IMG/VR virus record: IMGVR_UViG_3300010334_002515
Location: 1 to 43,353 of that record
Reading direction: 5' to 3' (one strand)
DNA length: 43,353 nt
DNA from: a virus
The notes beneath the pieces were generated by a model. The model was not told where the DNA came from and searched no databases. It was given only the letters and a program-made list of their open reading frames with translations. This document shows, piece after piece, positions 32,260-39,534 of the stretch; position 1 is the first letter of the stretch; every line of letters starts with the position of its first letter. The position numbers were made by a program, and so were the translations under genes.

Positions 32260-32430
32260 ATGACACATTGGACTATAACAGTTGAAGAAGCAGATGACGG
32301 TAGCGGAGATCTAGTTCTCCCACTGCCGCAGGAGATGTTGGATTTGCAAGGATGGAAAGAAGGAGACACATTGGAATGGAACGATCTAGGTGACGGCTCG
32401 TGGACCATTTCAAAGGCAACAAATGGCTAA
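32260..32430 (+). CDS. AbrB/MazE-like DNA-binding-domain protein
   Basis: A 56-residue protein from ATG 32260; an in-frame TTG at 32242 is possible but overlaps the previous stop. LVLPLPQEMLDLQGWKEGD followed by LEWNDLGDGSWTISK has the swapped-hairpin pattern of AbrB/SpoVT/MazE domains (P..l....gw..GD.l.......g...i.k). Such proteins bind DNA as dimers, as transition regulators or antitoxins. No toxin partner is adjacent: the next gene is IF-1. A regulatory role is therefore more likely than a toxin-antitoxin pair. Confidence 0.65.
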   Translation: MTHWTITVEEADDGSGDLVLPLPQEMLDLQGWKEGDTLEWNDLGDGSWTISKATNG

Positions 32431-32641
32431 AGACGATATTATAGAATTGACAGGTTCAGTAGAAGAAGTATTGCCAGGCAACATGTTTAGAGTTAAAGTT
32501 GAGAACATGCCCAACCCGTTGCTGTGTTACATGGGTGGCAAATTGAAGCAAAACAAAATTAGGATCATTCTGGGCGACAACGTTCGTTTAGAAGTTAGTC
32601 CATATGATCTTACCAAGGGCAGAGTAACGTATAGGTTGTAA
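32423..32641 (+). CDS. infA: Translation initiation factor IF-1
   Basis: A 72-residue protein from ATG 32423, the exact size of bacterial IF-1. MAKDDIIELTGSVEEVLPG, NMFRVKVEN, then GGKLKQNKIRIILGD and SPYDLTKGRVTYRL reproduce the OB-fold S1-type core and the family signature around YDLTKGR. IF-1 binds the 30S A site and aids IF-2 and IF-3 during initiation. The loop between VEN and GGK (MPNPLLCYM) differs from the host-type (H..AH.S), which is where IF-1 touches the ribosome. It overlaps the AbrB-like gene by 8 bp. Initiation factors are known in some very large phages but are rare. Confidence 0.88.
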   Translation: MAKDDIIELTGSVEEVLPGNMFRVKVENMPNPLLCYMGGKLKQNKIRIILGDNVRLEVSPYDLTKGRVTYRL

Positions 32642-32643
32642 AT

Positions 32644-33306
32644 ATGAACATCATTCTCGAACGTGTGTATAATGTATGTAAAAAAGTTCGAGAAGATAGT
32701 CCCGAACAGACCAATTTTAGAAACCTTATAGGTCGCACCCGCAACACATTCAAATTGCACAATTTTGATATTGCAATCAAAAGTAAAAAAGATAAAACTC
32801 TAGATCCAGACAAATGGTATGTTGTGGCTTACTATGACAGTGAGAACGACTTCAATATGGACACTGCTATTGAAGTTGTGGTACAACACAATCTGCAAGG
32901 TACTGAACTATTTGGCCCACATCAAGTAACCAGTTTCCTCACTGAAATATTTGATGCCACAGTGCATGAGTTCCGACATCAGTATCAAAGTATGCGCAGA
33001 GATCATAATCAGTACGGTGAGCATTTTGATACACCATATGAACTGTACCTTGCCGACGATGATGAGTTAGATGCGTATGCGTTTAGCATAGCCATTGAAC
33101 TGCTACGTACTATGGATGCTGAACGTGCCAAACGGCGTTTATCCAAAATCAGTGTGTTAAGTAAAATGCGTACAGGCGCCCAATATTCTAGCCCGCAGTT
33201 GAGAGCCTACATCGGACATTTTGGGCTCAGCACTCTAACTAAAAAGTTAGCCAAAAAGGTCTATTTGCACCTACAAACTATTGACAAGCGATTTGTTTTC
33301 ATGTAA
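32644..33306 (+). CDS. HExxH putative zinc metallopeptidase
   Basis: A 220-residue soluble protein. ATVHEFRHQYQ supplies HEFRH (His108, Glu109, His112), and DDDELDAYAFSIAIELL, about 29 residues on, supplies Glu141 as probable third ligand, the gluzincin arrangement. The protein at 41822 shares the whole block (HExxHQxQ ... DExxAxAFxxAxEL), so the pair forms a phage family. A role in processing a phage or host protein is inferred. It starts two bases after the IF-1 stop, with no Shine-Dalgarno sequence; TAAATA overlaps the start codon. Confidence 0.65.
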   Translation: MNIILERVYNVCKKVREDSPEQTNFRNLIGRTRNTFKLHNFDIAIKSKKDKTLDPDKWYVVAYYDSENDFNMDTAIEVVVQHNLQGTELFGPHQVTSFLTEIFDATVHEFRHQYQSMRRDHNQYGEHFDTPYELYLADDDELDAYAFSIAIELLRTMDAERAKRRLSKISVLSKMRTGAQYSSPQLRAYIGHFGLSTLTKKLAKKVYLHLQTIDKRFVFM

Positions 33307-33309
33307 AAT
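33281..33309 (+). promoter_or_regulatory. Sigma-70-type promoter
   Basis: TTGACA (33281-33286), 17 bp spacer, TAAAAT (33304-33309), at the end of the HExxH gene and ahead of the gene at 33336. One mismatch to consensus in the -10. AAAGGG provides the ribosome-binding site downstream. Confidence 0.75.
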
Positions 33310-33335
33310 AACTGTACAATGAAAGGGCGACCACT

Positions 33336-33587
33336 ATGAGTAAAGCGAAACATATTCCCAAACTATTTATTGACGGTGAAACTGCTGATCGTATTACAAG
33401 TTTAACGTTGAGAGACTACCGTGCGTATCTCAAGAAAGAATTAAAGCAGTGGAAGAAGAATCCCAAAAGTGATTCAAACCCAGACGGTTATTGGTTACAT
33501 CCACACGATGTGGGACTCAATGTGCAAACCATTGCCGCATTGGATTTGATTATCAGTCATTATGCAGAAGTACCGGAGATCAACTGA
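33336..33587 (+). CDS. Small phage hypothetical protein
   Basis: An 83-residue protein, unrecognised. It is Lys-rich in the first half (LKKELKQWKKNPK), ends with a helix (NVQTIAALDLIISHYAEVP) and has HPHDV in the middle. It leads the operon driven by the promoter at 33281, and its stop overlaps the next start by one base. Confidence 0.55.
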   Translation: MSKAKHIPKLFIDGETADRITSLTLRDYRAYLKKELKQWKKNPKSDSNPDGYWLHPHDVGLNVQTIAALDLIISHYAEVPEIN

Positions 33588-33808
33588 TGTACAAAACAAT
33601 TTACACCGAAGTAGAAGTTGATGTTGACTTGAGTGAGTTTGATACAGATGATTTGATTGAAGAATTAGAGTCACGTGGGTCTGGTGTTATGGACTATGGT
33701 GACGGCAAGGAAGTGCTACAGTCCATATACGAAAAACGCAGGTTAGGGCAGGACTATCAACTAGAATTAGAAACATTGATCTATTTGGGATTAGGACGTA
33801 TCATATGA
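33587..33808 (+). CDS. Small acidic hypothetical protein
   Basis: A 73-residue protein from ATG 33587, which overlaps the previous stop (TGATG); an in-frame GTG-type start at 33491 would lie deep inside that gene. Acidic N-terminus (TEVEVDVDLSEFDTDDLIEE) then a helical tail. The beta strand followed by an EFDTDDLIEELE helix is common in small phage proteins; no function can be named. Confidence 0.55.
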   Translation: MYKTIYTEVEVDVDLSEFDTDDLIEELESRGSGVMDYGDGKEVLQSIYEKRRLGQDYQLELETLIYLGLGRII

Positions 33809-34020
33809 ATCAATGGATCCTGATCATTGCAATGTACAGCCCCGGCGGAGACTTTATAGACAAAAACACTATTGAGTTTAGATCTAAAAAAGATTGTGAA
33901 GCAGTAAAAGTACAGTTGGTGCAATTGGATAGTCCAATGCGTGTAAAGCATAAAGGGCTGTGTGTGACACGAGATCATTGGGAAGGCAAAAAGAAAATGC
34001 CCGGTGTTGATTACGATTAA
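33805..34020 (+). CDS. Small phage hypothetical protein
   Basis: A 71-residue protein, unrecognised. It has a hydrophobic start (MNQWILIIAMYSPGG) and two cysteines (KKDCEAV, GLCVTRDHW) that could pair; the first 14 residues are too short and lack the charges for a secure signal peptide. ATGA overlap with the previous gene. Confidence 0.5.
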   Translation: MNQWILIIAMYSPGGDFIDKNTIEFRSKKDCEAVKVQLVQLDSPMRVKHKGLCVTRDHWEGKKKMPGVDYD

Positions 34021-34028
34021 GGAACGAT

Positions 34029-34634
34029 ATGAAACAAGAAAACGACGAGTACCTGTGCAAGGTTTACCCAAAGATGATGGTGAACCGCAACCGGGATATG
34101 AAAGAAACTTGCATGTGTTGGGGGTTTGAATGTGGTGATGGCTGGTTCCAAATCCTAAATCAACTTATGGGTAATATTCAGCATCACATTGATTGGAAGA
34201 TTAGACAGCGTGAAGTCGCTATCAAATTTAATCAGATGGCTGAACAACTCAAAGCTGGTGACTCTACACTGTTCGATGAAGATATGAAAGACATGCTAAA
34301 TCGAGATTACGTAGAAAAACGCAAGCAAGAACTTATTGAAGATCCCCTGCGTGAAATTCCTGCAGAGATTCCGCAAGTAACATTGGATCAGGTTAAAGAG
34401 AAGTTTGGTACGCTACGCTTCTACTACACAGGTGGTGATGAATATATCTCTGGGCTGGTTAGCATGGCAGAATCTATGTCAGGTGTAACATGTGAAGAGT
34501 GTGGCAAGCCTGGCACACAGACTTCAGGTGGATGGATCAAGACAGTGTGCAAAGAGCACGGTGGTGTAGATTATGACACTCCGGAAGATGAACTGACAGA
34601 AGACCAATTAATTAAACAAGGATTTGAACAATGA
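34029..34634 (+). CDS. Phage protein with C-terminal zinc-ribbon-like motif
   Basis: A 201-residue protein; AAGGA lies seven bases before ATG 34029. The C-terminal third has VKEKFGTLRFYYTGGD and then TCEECGKPG with VCKEHGG: CxxC...CxxH, a probable zinc knuckle. The N-terminal part has CMCWGFECGDGW, with further cysteines. The FGTLRFYY...TCE.CG layout is common in phage genomes and has no assigned function. Confidence 0.62.
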   Translation: MKQENDEYLCKVYPKMMVNRNRDMKETCMCWGFECGDGWFQILNQLMGNIQHHIDWKIRQREVAIKFNQMAEQLKAGDSTLFDEDMKDMLNRDYVEKRKQELIEDPLREIPAEIPQVTLDQVKEKFGTLRFYYTGGDEYISGLVSMAESMSGVTCEECGKPGTQTSGGWIKTVCKEHGGVDYDTPEDELTEDQLIKQGFEQ

Positions 34635-35263
34635 TTACACTTAAAGAATGGATGGAACTAGTCGACTATAAGATTACCGAAGGTAGTGATTATGGTTGGG
34701 GTTGCTATGGCCCAAACAGCTTTACACTAGATTCATGGAATGGCGTTCATGGCAAAGGTGGATACAGTTTCAGTATTGTATTCTCAACCAAAAGCCAAAA
34801 GATTTATGAAGTCACTATGTGCGACTATACCAACGACCGTGCGTACAGAATGATCAATCCCAAGTTCCAAGAAAAACATCGCAAAGAAGCAGAGACTCGC
34901 GGTGTCAATCTGAACGAAGCATGGGATAGTGTTGACTACGTTGATTTGGATGTGTTAGACGACTTTGTCCAAAAAGCCCTAGCCATTCGGGCAGGGGAAT
35001 CTTATGATACCCGTGTGCAAGTACAGGTTGACTTTTCGGATGAAGATCTGTTACAATATATGAAACTGGCACATGAACGTGACGTTACTTTCAATCAATT
35101 GATTGAAGAAGCACTGCGCAATGCTATTGAAGAAGTTGAGGCAGGACAGCTTACCAAAGAAGATGCCAAAAATTGGTTAGCAAGAAACGACTTGCCAAAA
35201 TTTCCAACCGACTATAAAATAGTAGACTACAAGATAGTAGACGACGATTCAACAGAGGACTAA
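34631..35263 (+). CDS. Hypothetical protein with ribbon-helix-helix-like segment
   Basis: A 210-residue protein. The N-terminal 100 residues (GWGCYGPNSFTLDSWNG, GYSFSIVFSTKSQKIYEV) are unrecognised. Residues about 127-160 (VQVQVDFSDEDLLQYMKLAH, then VTFNQLIEEALRNAIEE) look like a strand and two helices of a ribbon-helix-helix DNA-binding unit. The end has a short tandem repeat (DYKIV twice) from an imperfect 15-base duplication near 35211-35240. ATGA overlap with the gene before. Confidence 0.5.
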   Translation: MITLKEWMELVDYKITEGSDYGWGCYGPNSFTLDSWNGVHGKGGYSFSIVFSTKSQKIYEVTMCDYTNDRAYRMINPKFQEKHRKEAETRGVNLNEAWDSVDYVDLDVLDDFVQKALAIRAGESYDTRVQVQVDFSDEDLLQYMKLAHERDVTFNQLIEEALRNAIEEVEAGQLTKEDAKNWLARNDLPKFPTDYKIVDYKIVDDDSTED

Positions 35264-36124
35264 ATGAAAATTAAATTGGTGTCAGATCTCCATTTAGAGT
35301 TTGACGACATTAACATTCAAAATGATCAAGACTATGATGTGTTGATCCTAGGTGGCGATATTATGATCGCCCAGGATCTTCACGATCATCCAGAGTCAAC
35401 TAATACTAGTGATCAAGCGGCAATTGCCAACGGTACTGGCTTGGGCAAGCGTCAGCAACGAGCACAGCGATTCCGTGATTTTTTCAAGCGTTGTAGTTTT
35501 CAATTTCCTCATGTGATCTACATCATGGGCAATCACGAATTTTACAATGGCAAGTTCTACGCCAGCGTTGATCATATGCGTGAAGAATGTGCCAAGCATC
35601 CCAACGTGTATATGTTGGAACAAGATACAAAGATCATCGATGATGTTGTGTTTGTAGGCGGAACACTTTGGACCAACATGAACCGGCGTGATCCGCTGAC
35701 CATGCATGCCATTGAAGGTATGATGAACGACTTCCGTATCATCCGCAACGACTTTAGAAGTTATGCTACTATGAGTGCGTTGGATGTGGCTATCCGCCAC
35801 GACAAAACTTTGGCTTACATCAAGCACATTATCCAAGAACACAAGGACAAGAAGTGCGTTGTGGTGGGACATCATAGTCCCAGTTTCCAAAGTGTACACC
35901 CAATGTATGCTCACGAAACTTTGATGAACGGTGGATATCACAGCGACTTGAGTGAGTTCATTTTAGATCACCCACAGATTAAATTGTGGACACATGGTCA
36001 CACGCATCATCCGTTTGATTATCAAATCGGTGAAACAAGAGTTGTATGTAACCCACGTGGTTACGAAAGTCCAGGCTACAGTGAAGACACTGGCTGGAAC
36101 CCTAACATTTTATTGGAGATTTAA
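35264..36124 (+). CDS. Calcineurin-like metallophosphoesterase
   Basis: A 286-residue protein with all metal-binding blocks: SDLHLE (Asp8, His10), LGGDI (Asp32), GNHEFY (Asn90, His91), VGHHSP (His203) and HGHTHH (His244, His246). The family uses two metals to cleave phosphomono- or diesters of nucleotides, proteins or nucleic acid ends. The substrate is open. It starts directly after the previous stop, and the next small gene starts directly after its own. Confidence 0.85.
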   Translation: MKIKLVSDLHLEFDDINIQNDQDYDVLILGGDIMIAQDLHDHPESTNTSDQAAIANGTGLGKRQQRAQRFRDFFKRCSFQFPHVIYIMGNHEFYNGKFYASVDHMREECAKHPNVYMLEQDTKIIDDVVFVGGTLWTNMNRRDPLTMHAIEGMMNDFRIIRNDFRSYATMSALDVAIRHDKTLAYIKHIIQEHKDKKCVVVGHHSPSFQSVHPMYAHETLMNGGYHSDLSEFILDHPQIKLWTHGHTHHPFDYQIGETRVVCNPRGYESPGYSEDTGWNPNILLEI

Positions 36125-36298
36125 ATGACTGAAGAACTTAAAAACACAGTAACCGTTGCAGAAATGCTACGAACCACTGGCAAAAACACAGCCGAGTTTA
36201 TGGAACAAGTGGCTTCCCATATTGAGAAATTAGAGGAAGGCATTGTACAGTTGCAGGCTCGAGTGTCTGGATTAGAGAACGCATCCAAATCAGAATGA
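36125..36298 (+). CDS. Small coiled-coil hypothetical protein
   Basis: A 57-residue protein in the gap between the phosphoesterase and glycosylase genes. ATG 36125 follows the upstream stop without a gap and the stop overlaps the next ATG (ATGA). The C-terminal half (VASHIEKLEEGIVQLQARVS) has a heptad pattern typical of a short coiled coil. Confidence 0.6.
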   Translation: MTEELKNTVTVAEMLRTTGKNTAEFMEQVASHIEKLEEGIVQLQARVSGLENASKSE

Positions 36299-36705
36299 AG
36301 TTCTTTGAACCTCTTCGTGACGATCTGATGGTGCAACAACAGATCAACAATGCCTGGGAACATATGGTGGGTGTCATCATGCTTAACCAAACTGGTCGCA
36401 AACCAGTCAAGATGACCTTACCAGAATTCCTTTATTGGTTTCCTACCCCGCAGGCCTTGCTCAACGCTGACGAGGACTTTGTCAAAACGATTTTGGCTCC
36501 TTTGGGCATGCTGAATGTGCGTTATCAAAGATTGATTGGAATGAGTCGAGATTACTTGACTTGGGACGGAGAAGATGCTACAATGTTGTATGGCATTGGC
36601 AAGTACGGCAGTGACAGTTATGAAATATTTTTTAAACGCAACTATGCGGTCGAGCCCAAAGACAAAGAGCTTGTCCGTTATCTACGGGAGGAAGTAAATG
36701 TTTGA
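36295..36705 (+). CDS. MBD4-like HhH-GPD DNA glycosylase
   Basis: A 136-residue protein close to the glycosylase domain of MBD4. GVIMLNQTGRKPV (26-38) resembles the MBD4 LNRTSGK segment, LAPLGMLNVRYQRLI (68-81) the KPLGLYDLRAK helix, LYGIGKYGSDSYEIF (98-112) the hairpin LHGIGKYGNDSYRIF, and EPKDKELVRY gives the catalytic Asp123. MBD4 removes T or U from G mismatches at deaminated CpG. A phage enzyme could repair deamination or handle a modified base. No Fe-S cysteines are present, unlike endonuclease III. Confidence 0.8.
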   Translation: MKFFEPLRDDLMVQQQINNAWEHMVGVIMLNQTGRKPVKMTLPEFLYWFPTPQALLNADEDFVKTILAPLGMLNVRYQRLIGMSRDYLTWDGEDATMLYGIGKYGSDSYEIFFKRNYAVEPKDKELVRYLREEVNV

Positions 36706-37099
36706 CTGTTTAATTGTAGGAGATAGTATTGGAGTTGGCGTTGCCAACATTCGCAAAGAATGTGTAGCCTATGTTAAAGGTGGAATCAATTCTAAGCAGT
36801 GGTTGGATAAGAATATCCAAAATACTCCGCTGATTGCTAGCCATGTGATCATATCGCTTGGCTCAAATGATCATCAGTATATTAAAACTGAACAAGAGTT
36901 ACGCACTATTAGACAGCTGACCAAAGCTGATCGAGTTTACTGGGTTATGCCCAGTAACAAGTTTCCAGTACAGCGTGATGCTATTTGGCGAATCGCAAAT
37001 GAATATCACGATACCGTACTTAAAACTGAACGTATGCAAGCAGACAACGTTCATCCAAGTTGGGCAGGTTATAAAGAAATTGCAGAGGCATCAAAATGA
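36698..37099 (+). CDS. Small SGNH/GDSL hydrolase
   Basis: A 133-residue compact SGNH protein: CLIVGDSIGVG (Ser10), GGINSK (block II Gly), SLGSNDHQ (Asn57) and DNVHPSWAG (Asp116, His119). All four blocks are present, so catalytic activity is likely, and it is clearer than the three related proteins in region A. It lacks a signal peptide. It overlaps the glycosylase gene by 8 bp. The acyl substrate is unknown. Confidence 0.78.
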   Translation: MFDCLIVGDSIGVGVANIRKECVAYVKGGINSKQWLDKNIQNTPLIASHVIISLGSNDHQYIKTEQELRTIRQLTKADRVYWVMPSNKFPVQRDAIWRIANEYHDTVLKTERMQADNVHPSWAGYKEIAEASK

Positions 37100-37536
37100 A
37101 AATCGGACTAAGTTATAGTCGTTGTGTTCGAGATATTGTAGACGGCAAGGTAGACATCGACGATGTGCTAGTCTTAATTACTCGTACGGATTTTGATCCG
37201 CACGATGACGAACAATGGTCGGGCATTTGGATTGGATACGGTGGCGGTACTGACAATGCTTACAGTAGCGGCTTCTTTAGCCAATCCAATCCAGAATGGG
37301 CAGGTTACCACGACGAGGATCAATTCCGTAGTGTCAGCATTGAACTTTGGGAGTCTGGCAAGATGCATCAGCCCCGTAAGTTTGGCGCACACCCAAAACG
37401 CCGTCCAGAAATTTGGCTAGAAGCTGTGTTGCCCAGCAGTGAATTGGCAAACAATCCTGCCGCAAAGACCGCTTGGGATAAATTCCAAACAGTGGCAGGC
37501 CTCACTAATGTAGAACTTAATGACAAATACCAATGA
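37096..37536 (+). CDS. Phage-type hypothetical protein
   Basis: A 146-residue soluble protein. KIGLSYSRCVRDIVDGKVD at the N-terminus and IWIGYGGGTDNAYSSG in the middle are distinctive; the C-terminus has MHQPRKFGAHPKRRPEIW. The pattern recurs in myovirus genomes, but I know no function. ATGA overlaps on both sides. Confidence 0.58.
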   Translation: MKIGLSYSRCVRDIVDGKVDIDDVLVLITRTDFDPHDDEQWSGIWIGYGGGTDNAYSSGFFSQSNPEWAGYHDEDQFRSVSIELWESGKMHQPRKFGAHPKRRPEIWLEAVLPSSELANNPAAKTAWDKFQTVAGLTNVELNDKYQ

Positions 37537-37937
37537 AACTTTTACCTGCACTTTTGGTTATCTTGCTGGCGGGTTGCAATAACTCGCCCATTCCTGTGGC
37601 TACAGCAGAGCCCATTCAAGAAGCACGGGTAGACAAGCCGCAAGGTTGCGTTATAGATACCAGCACTCGTTTGGTTACTCAACACCGAGTTGGCAACATC
37701 ACAAACTTAACCAAAGAAGAAGTAGCCAACGGTTGGGAAAACTCATGCACTGTGCATTTTGATATAGAAGTCAATGGTGTTGTGCATCATTTGGACGAAA
37801 CCGAAAAGGGACTTGAACAAATGGCCAGTATCTGCTACTATGCCAAACAAAAGGCAAGAGAGAATCTATTGCTGGGATTGGGTGGTGAATTCAAGAGTGA
37901 AGCCAAAATCGATTGTGTTATTAAAGATCGAGGTTGA
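37533..37937 (+). CDS. Putative lipoprotein
   Basis: A 134-residue protein with an N-terminal signal and lipobox: MKLLPALLVILLAGC, where LAGC fits the L-[AS]-[GA]-C consensus and Cys15 would be lipidated. The mature part has further cysteines (GCVID, SCTVHF, SICYYA, DCVIKD) that could form disulfides in the periplasm. No known domain. It overlaps the previous gene by 4 bp. The promoter for the next genes begins inside its stop codon region. Confidence 0.7.
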   Translation: MKLLPALLVILLAGCNNSPIPVATAEPIQEARVDKPQGCVIDTSTRLVTQHRVGNITNLTKEEVANGWENSCTVHFDIEVNGVVHHLDETEKGLEQMASICYYAKQKARENLLLGLGGEFKSEAKIDCVIKDRG

Positions 37938-37962
37938 CATTCCAGTCTAACTGCTGTATAAT
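37934..37962 (+). promoter_or_regulatory. Consensus sigma-70-type promoter
   Basis: TTGACA (37934-37939), 17 bp spacer, TATAAT (37957-37962): a perfect match that overlaps the stop codon of the lipoprotein gene. It drives the envelope genes from 38001 onward. Confidence 0.85.
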
Positions 37963-38000
37963 AGTAACATGTTCAACAAACACACACAGAAAGGTTTAAT

Positions 38001-38129
38001 ATGTTGAAGTACATTGTGGTTTTTATCGCAGGCGGTATTTTCTTTACAGTTGGGTTTGGCGGTGTTGCTCGCATGCTGGACAAAGGCGTAGACACAGTTA
38101 AAACACAATCAGTGGAGTTGGCAAAATGA
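38001..38129 (+). CDS. Small single-pass membrane peptide
   Basis: A 42-residue protein. ATG 38001 has AAAGG ahead of it, and the stop overlaps the next ATG (ATGA). KYIVVFIAGGIFFTVGFGG (residues 3-21) is a glycine-rich transmembrane helix, followed by a short charged tail. It is the first gene after a consensus promoter. Confidence 0.6.
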   Translation: MLKYIVVFIAGGIFFTVGFGGVARMLDKGVDTVKTQSVELAK

Positions 38130-38275
38130 ACCAATACAGAATCAAAAATATCATGTGGACAGTTATCATTATGACATTCTTGATGCTGTTCCTACTCAGT
38201 GGTTGTAGCACAGTTTCAGGTATTGGCAAAGACATTTCGTCAACTGCCGAATGGACTAAGGAAAAAATGAAATGA
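38126..38275 (+). CDS. Entericidin-like small lipoprotein
   Basis: A 49-residue protein. A hydrophobic N-terminus ends in the lipobox FLLSGC (Cys27), then CSTVSGIGKDISSTAEW, matching the C.T..G.G.DI pattern of entericidins, the tiny bacteriolytic/antidote lipoproteins of bacteria. Whether it is toxic, protective or neither cannot be read. ATGA coupling with the genes on both sides links it to the membrane peptide and the lipoprotein that follows. Confidence 0.62.
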   Translation: MNQYRIKNIMWTVIIMTFLMLFLLSGCSTVSGIGKDISSTAEWTKEKMK

Positions 38276-38823
38276 AAAAGACTCTATTACTATTACCCAT
38301 TGTTGCTGTCTTAGCCGCTTGTGGTACAACTGATGTGTATCAAAAACGTGCTGATCAAGAACGTGAACGCCAAGAACGATATGTTGAACGTGCTATCGAC
38401 AAGGCTCCGGATTGGATGACCAAAGTTCCATTGAGTAACAGTGCAGTGTTTGAAGCTGGCTCTGCGGTAAGTGGAGACTTTAGCATGGCAGACATCAAAG
38501 CCAAAGCAGATGCCTATGGCAAGATCTGTATGCTGGCAGGTGGTACTGCAACGCAACAAACCAAGATCTATCGTACAGACTCGGCCGTTGCCAGCACTGA
38601 AATGAGCGAAATGGCTCTGCGTACAAACTGCAAGGAAGTTGACCTTACTGGTGTAGAAGTACGTGACATCAAGCGCATCGCAGAAGGTGGACGCTTTCGT
38701 GTGTTCGTTCTAGTTGCTTTGCCCACAGGTGATGCCAATCTTTTGAAGAAGGCCAAACTGGCACAGGCTCAACAAGATTTTGCTACTAAACGTGCTCCGG
38801 AAGCATTTAAAGAACTTAACTAA
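38272..38823 (+). CDS. LPP20-like lipoprotein
   Basis: A 183-residue protein: MKKTLLLLPIVAVLAACG gives a signal with lipobox LAAC (Cys17). A charged coiled stretch (KRADQERERQERYVERA) is followed by APDWMTKVPLSN, VFEAGSAVSGDFSMADIKAK, resembling the LPP20 family of outer-membrane lipoproteins. It ends with an Ala/Lys-rich helix. ATGA overlap with the entericidin-like gene. Confidence 0.65.
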   Translation: MKKTLLLLPIVAVLAACGTTDVYQKRADQERERQERYVERAIDKAPDWMTKVPLSNSAVFEAGSAVSGDFSMADIKAKADAYGKICMLAGGTATQQTKIYRTDSAVASTEMSEMALRTNCKEVDLTGVEVRDIKRIAEGGRFRVFVLVALPTGDANLLKKAKLAQAQQDFATKRAPEAFKELN

Positions 38824-38834
38824 AAGGAAAAAAT

Positions 38835-39533
38835 ATGTTTGGAACAAATTATTCAGCTGACGGAATCGTTAGTTATCGTTCGGCAGGCGAAGTCAATCAA
38901 GCTATGGGCCGTGTGTACGGTTACATGGGGCTTGCCACACTGGTAAGTATGCTGGTCAGTTTCTTCGTAGGAACTGATCCAGAACTTGTGAAGTTTTTCT
39001 TTACAGGTGCAATGCATTGGGTAGTAATTTTTGCCCCACTAGTTGCTGTATTTGGAATTAGCATTGCACTCAACGCTAATCCTCCAAAAGAAACTGCTGT
39101 ACTATTGTTGGCAGGCTTTGCGGCCATTATGGGATTGAGCTTTGCTGTAATCTTTGCTGTCTATACTATGGCTAGTATCTTTAGTGCGTTCATGGGTGCC
39201 AGTGTGTTGTTTGGAACTATGAGCTTCTATGGATACTTTACCAAGAAAGATTTGGACAGTCTAGGTAAGTTTATGTTTGTGGGATTGATTGCTATTATCA
39301 TTGCCAGCATTATCAATATCTTTATCGGTAGCTCAGTAATGCAGATGGTTATCTCAGCCCTGGCTATCGTAATCTTCATGGGTCTAACTGCTTACGACAC
39401 ACAGCAGATTCGTGAAATGGTCAGTACCGATTCTAGCCCTGCCGCAGAAGTGATAGGTGCGTTAACTCTGTACTTGGATTTTATCAATATCTTCCTCAGT
39501 TTGCTACAGTTGTTCGGAGACAAGAAAGACTAA
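38835..39533 (+). CDS. Bax inhibitor-1/YccA-family membrane protein
   Basis: A 232-residue protein with about seven hydrophobic helices. GLTAYDTQQIREM and GALTLYLDFINIFLSLLQLFG are the C-terminal signature of BI-1/YbhL/YccA proteins; the Asp of AYDTQQ and that of LYLDFINIF are the pH-sensing acidic pair of bacterial homologues. These act as calcium/proton leak channels or modulate the FtsH protease. AAAAGG precedes the ATG. In a phage it could tune membrane potential or shield phage proteins from FtsH; that is inference. Confidence 0.85.
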   Translation: MFGTNYSADGIVSYRSAGEVNQAMGRVYGYMGLATLVSMLVSFFVGTDPELVKFFFTGAMHWVVIFAPLVAVFGISIALNANPPKETAVLLLAGFAAIMGLSFAVIFAVYTMASIFSAFMGASVLFGTMSFYGYFTKKDLDSLGKFMFVGLIAIIIASIINIFIGSSVMQMVISALAIVIFMGLTAYDTQQIREMVSTDSSPAAEVIGALTLYLDFINIFLSLLQLFGDKKD

Positions 39534-39534
39534 T

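Noticed and set aside
31905-32408. Minus-strand open frame across the genes at 31688, 32260 and 32423
   Set aside because: It spans three plus-strand genes including the start of IF-1, and its translation is Ser/His-rich without a motif.
35396-35941. Minus-strand open frame inside the phosphoesterase gene
   Set aside because: The plus strand carries all metallophosphoesterase motifs; the antisense frame has His-rich low-quality sequence and no ribosome site.
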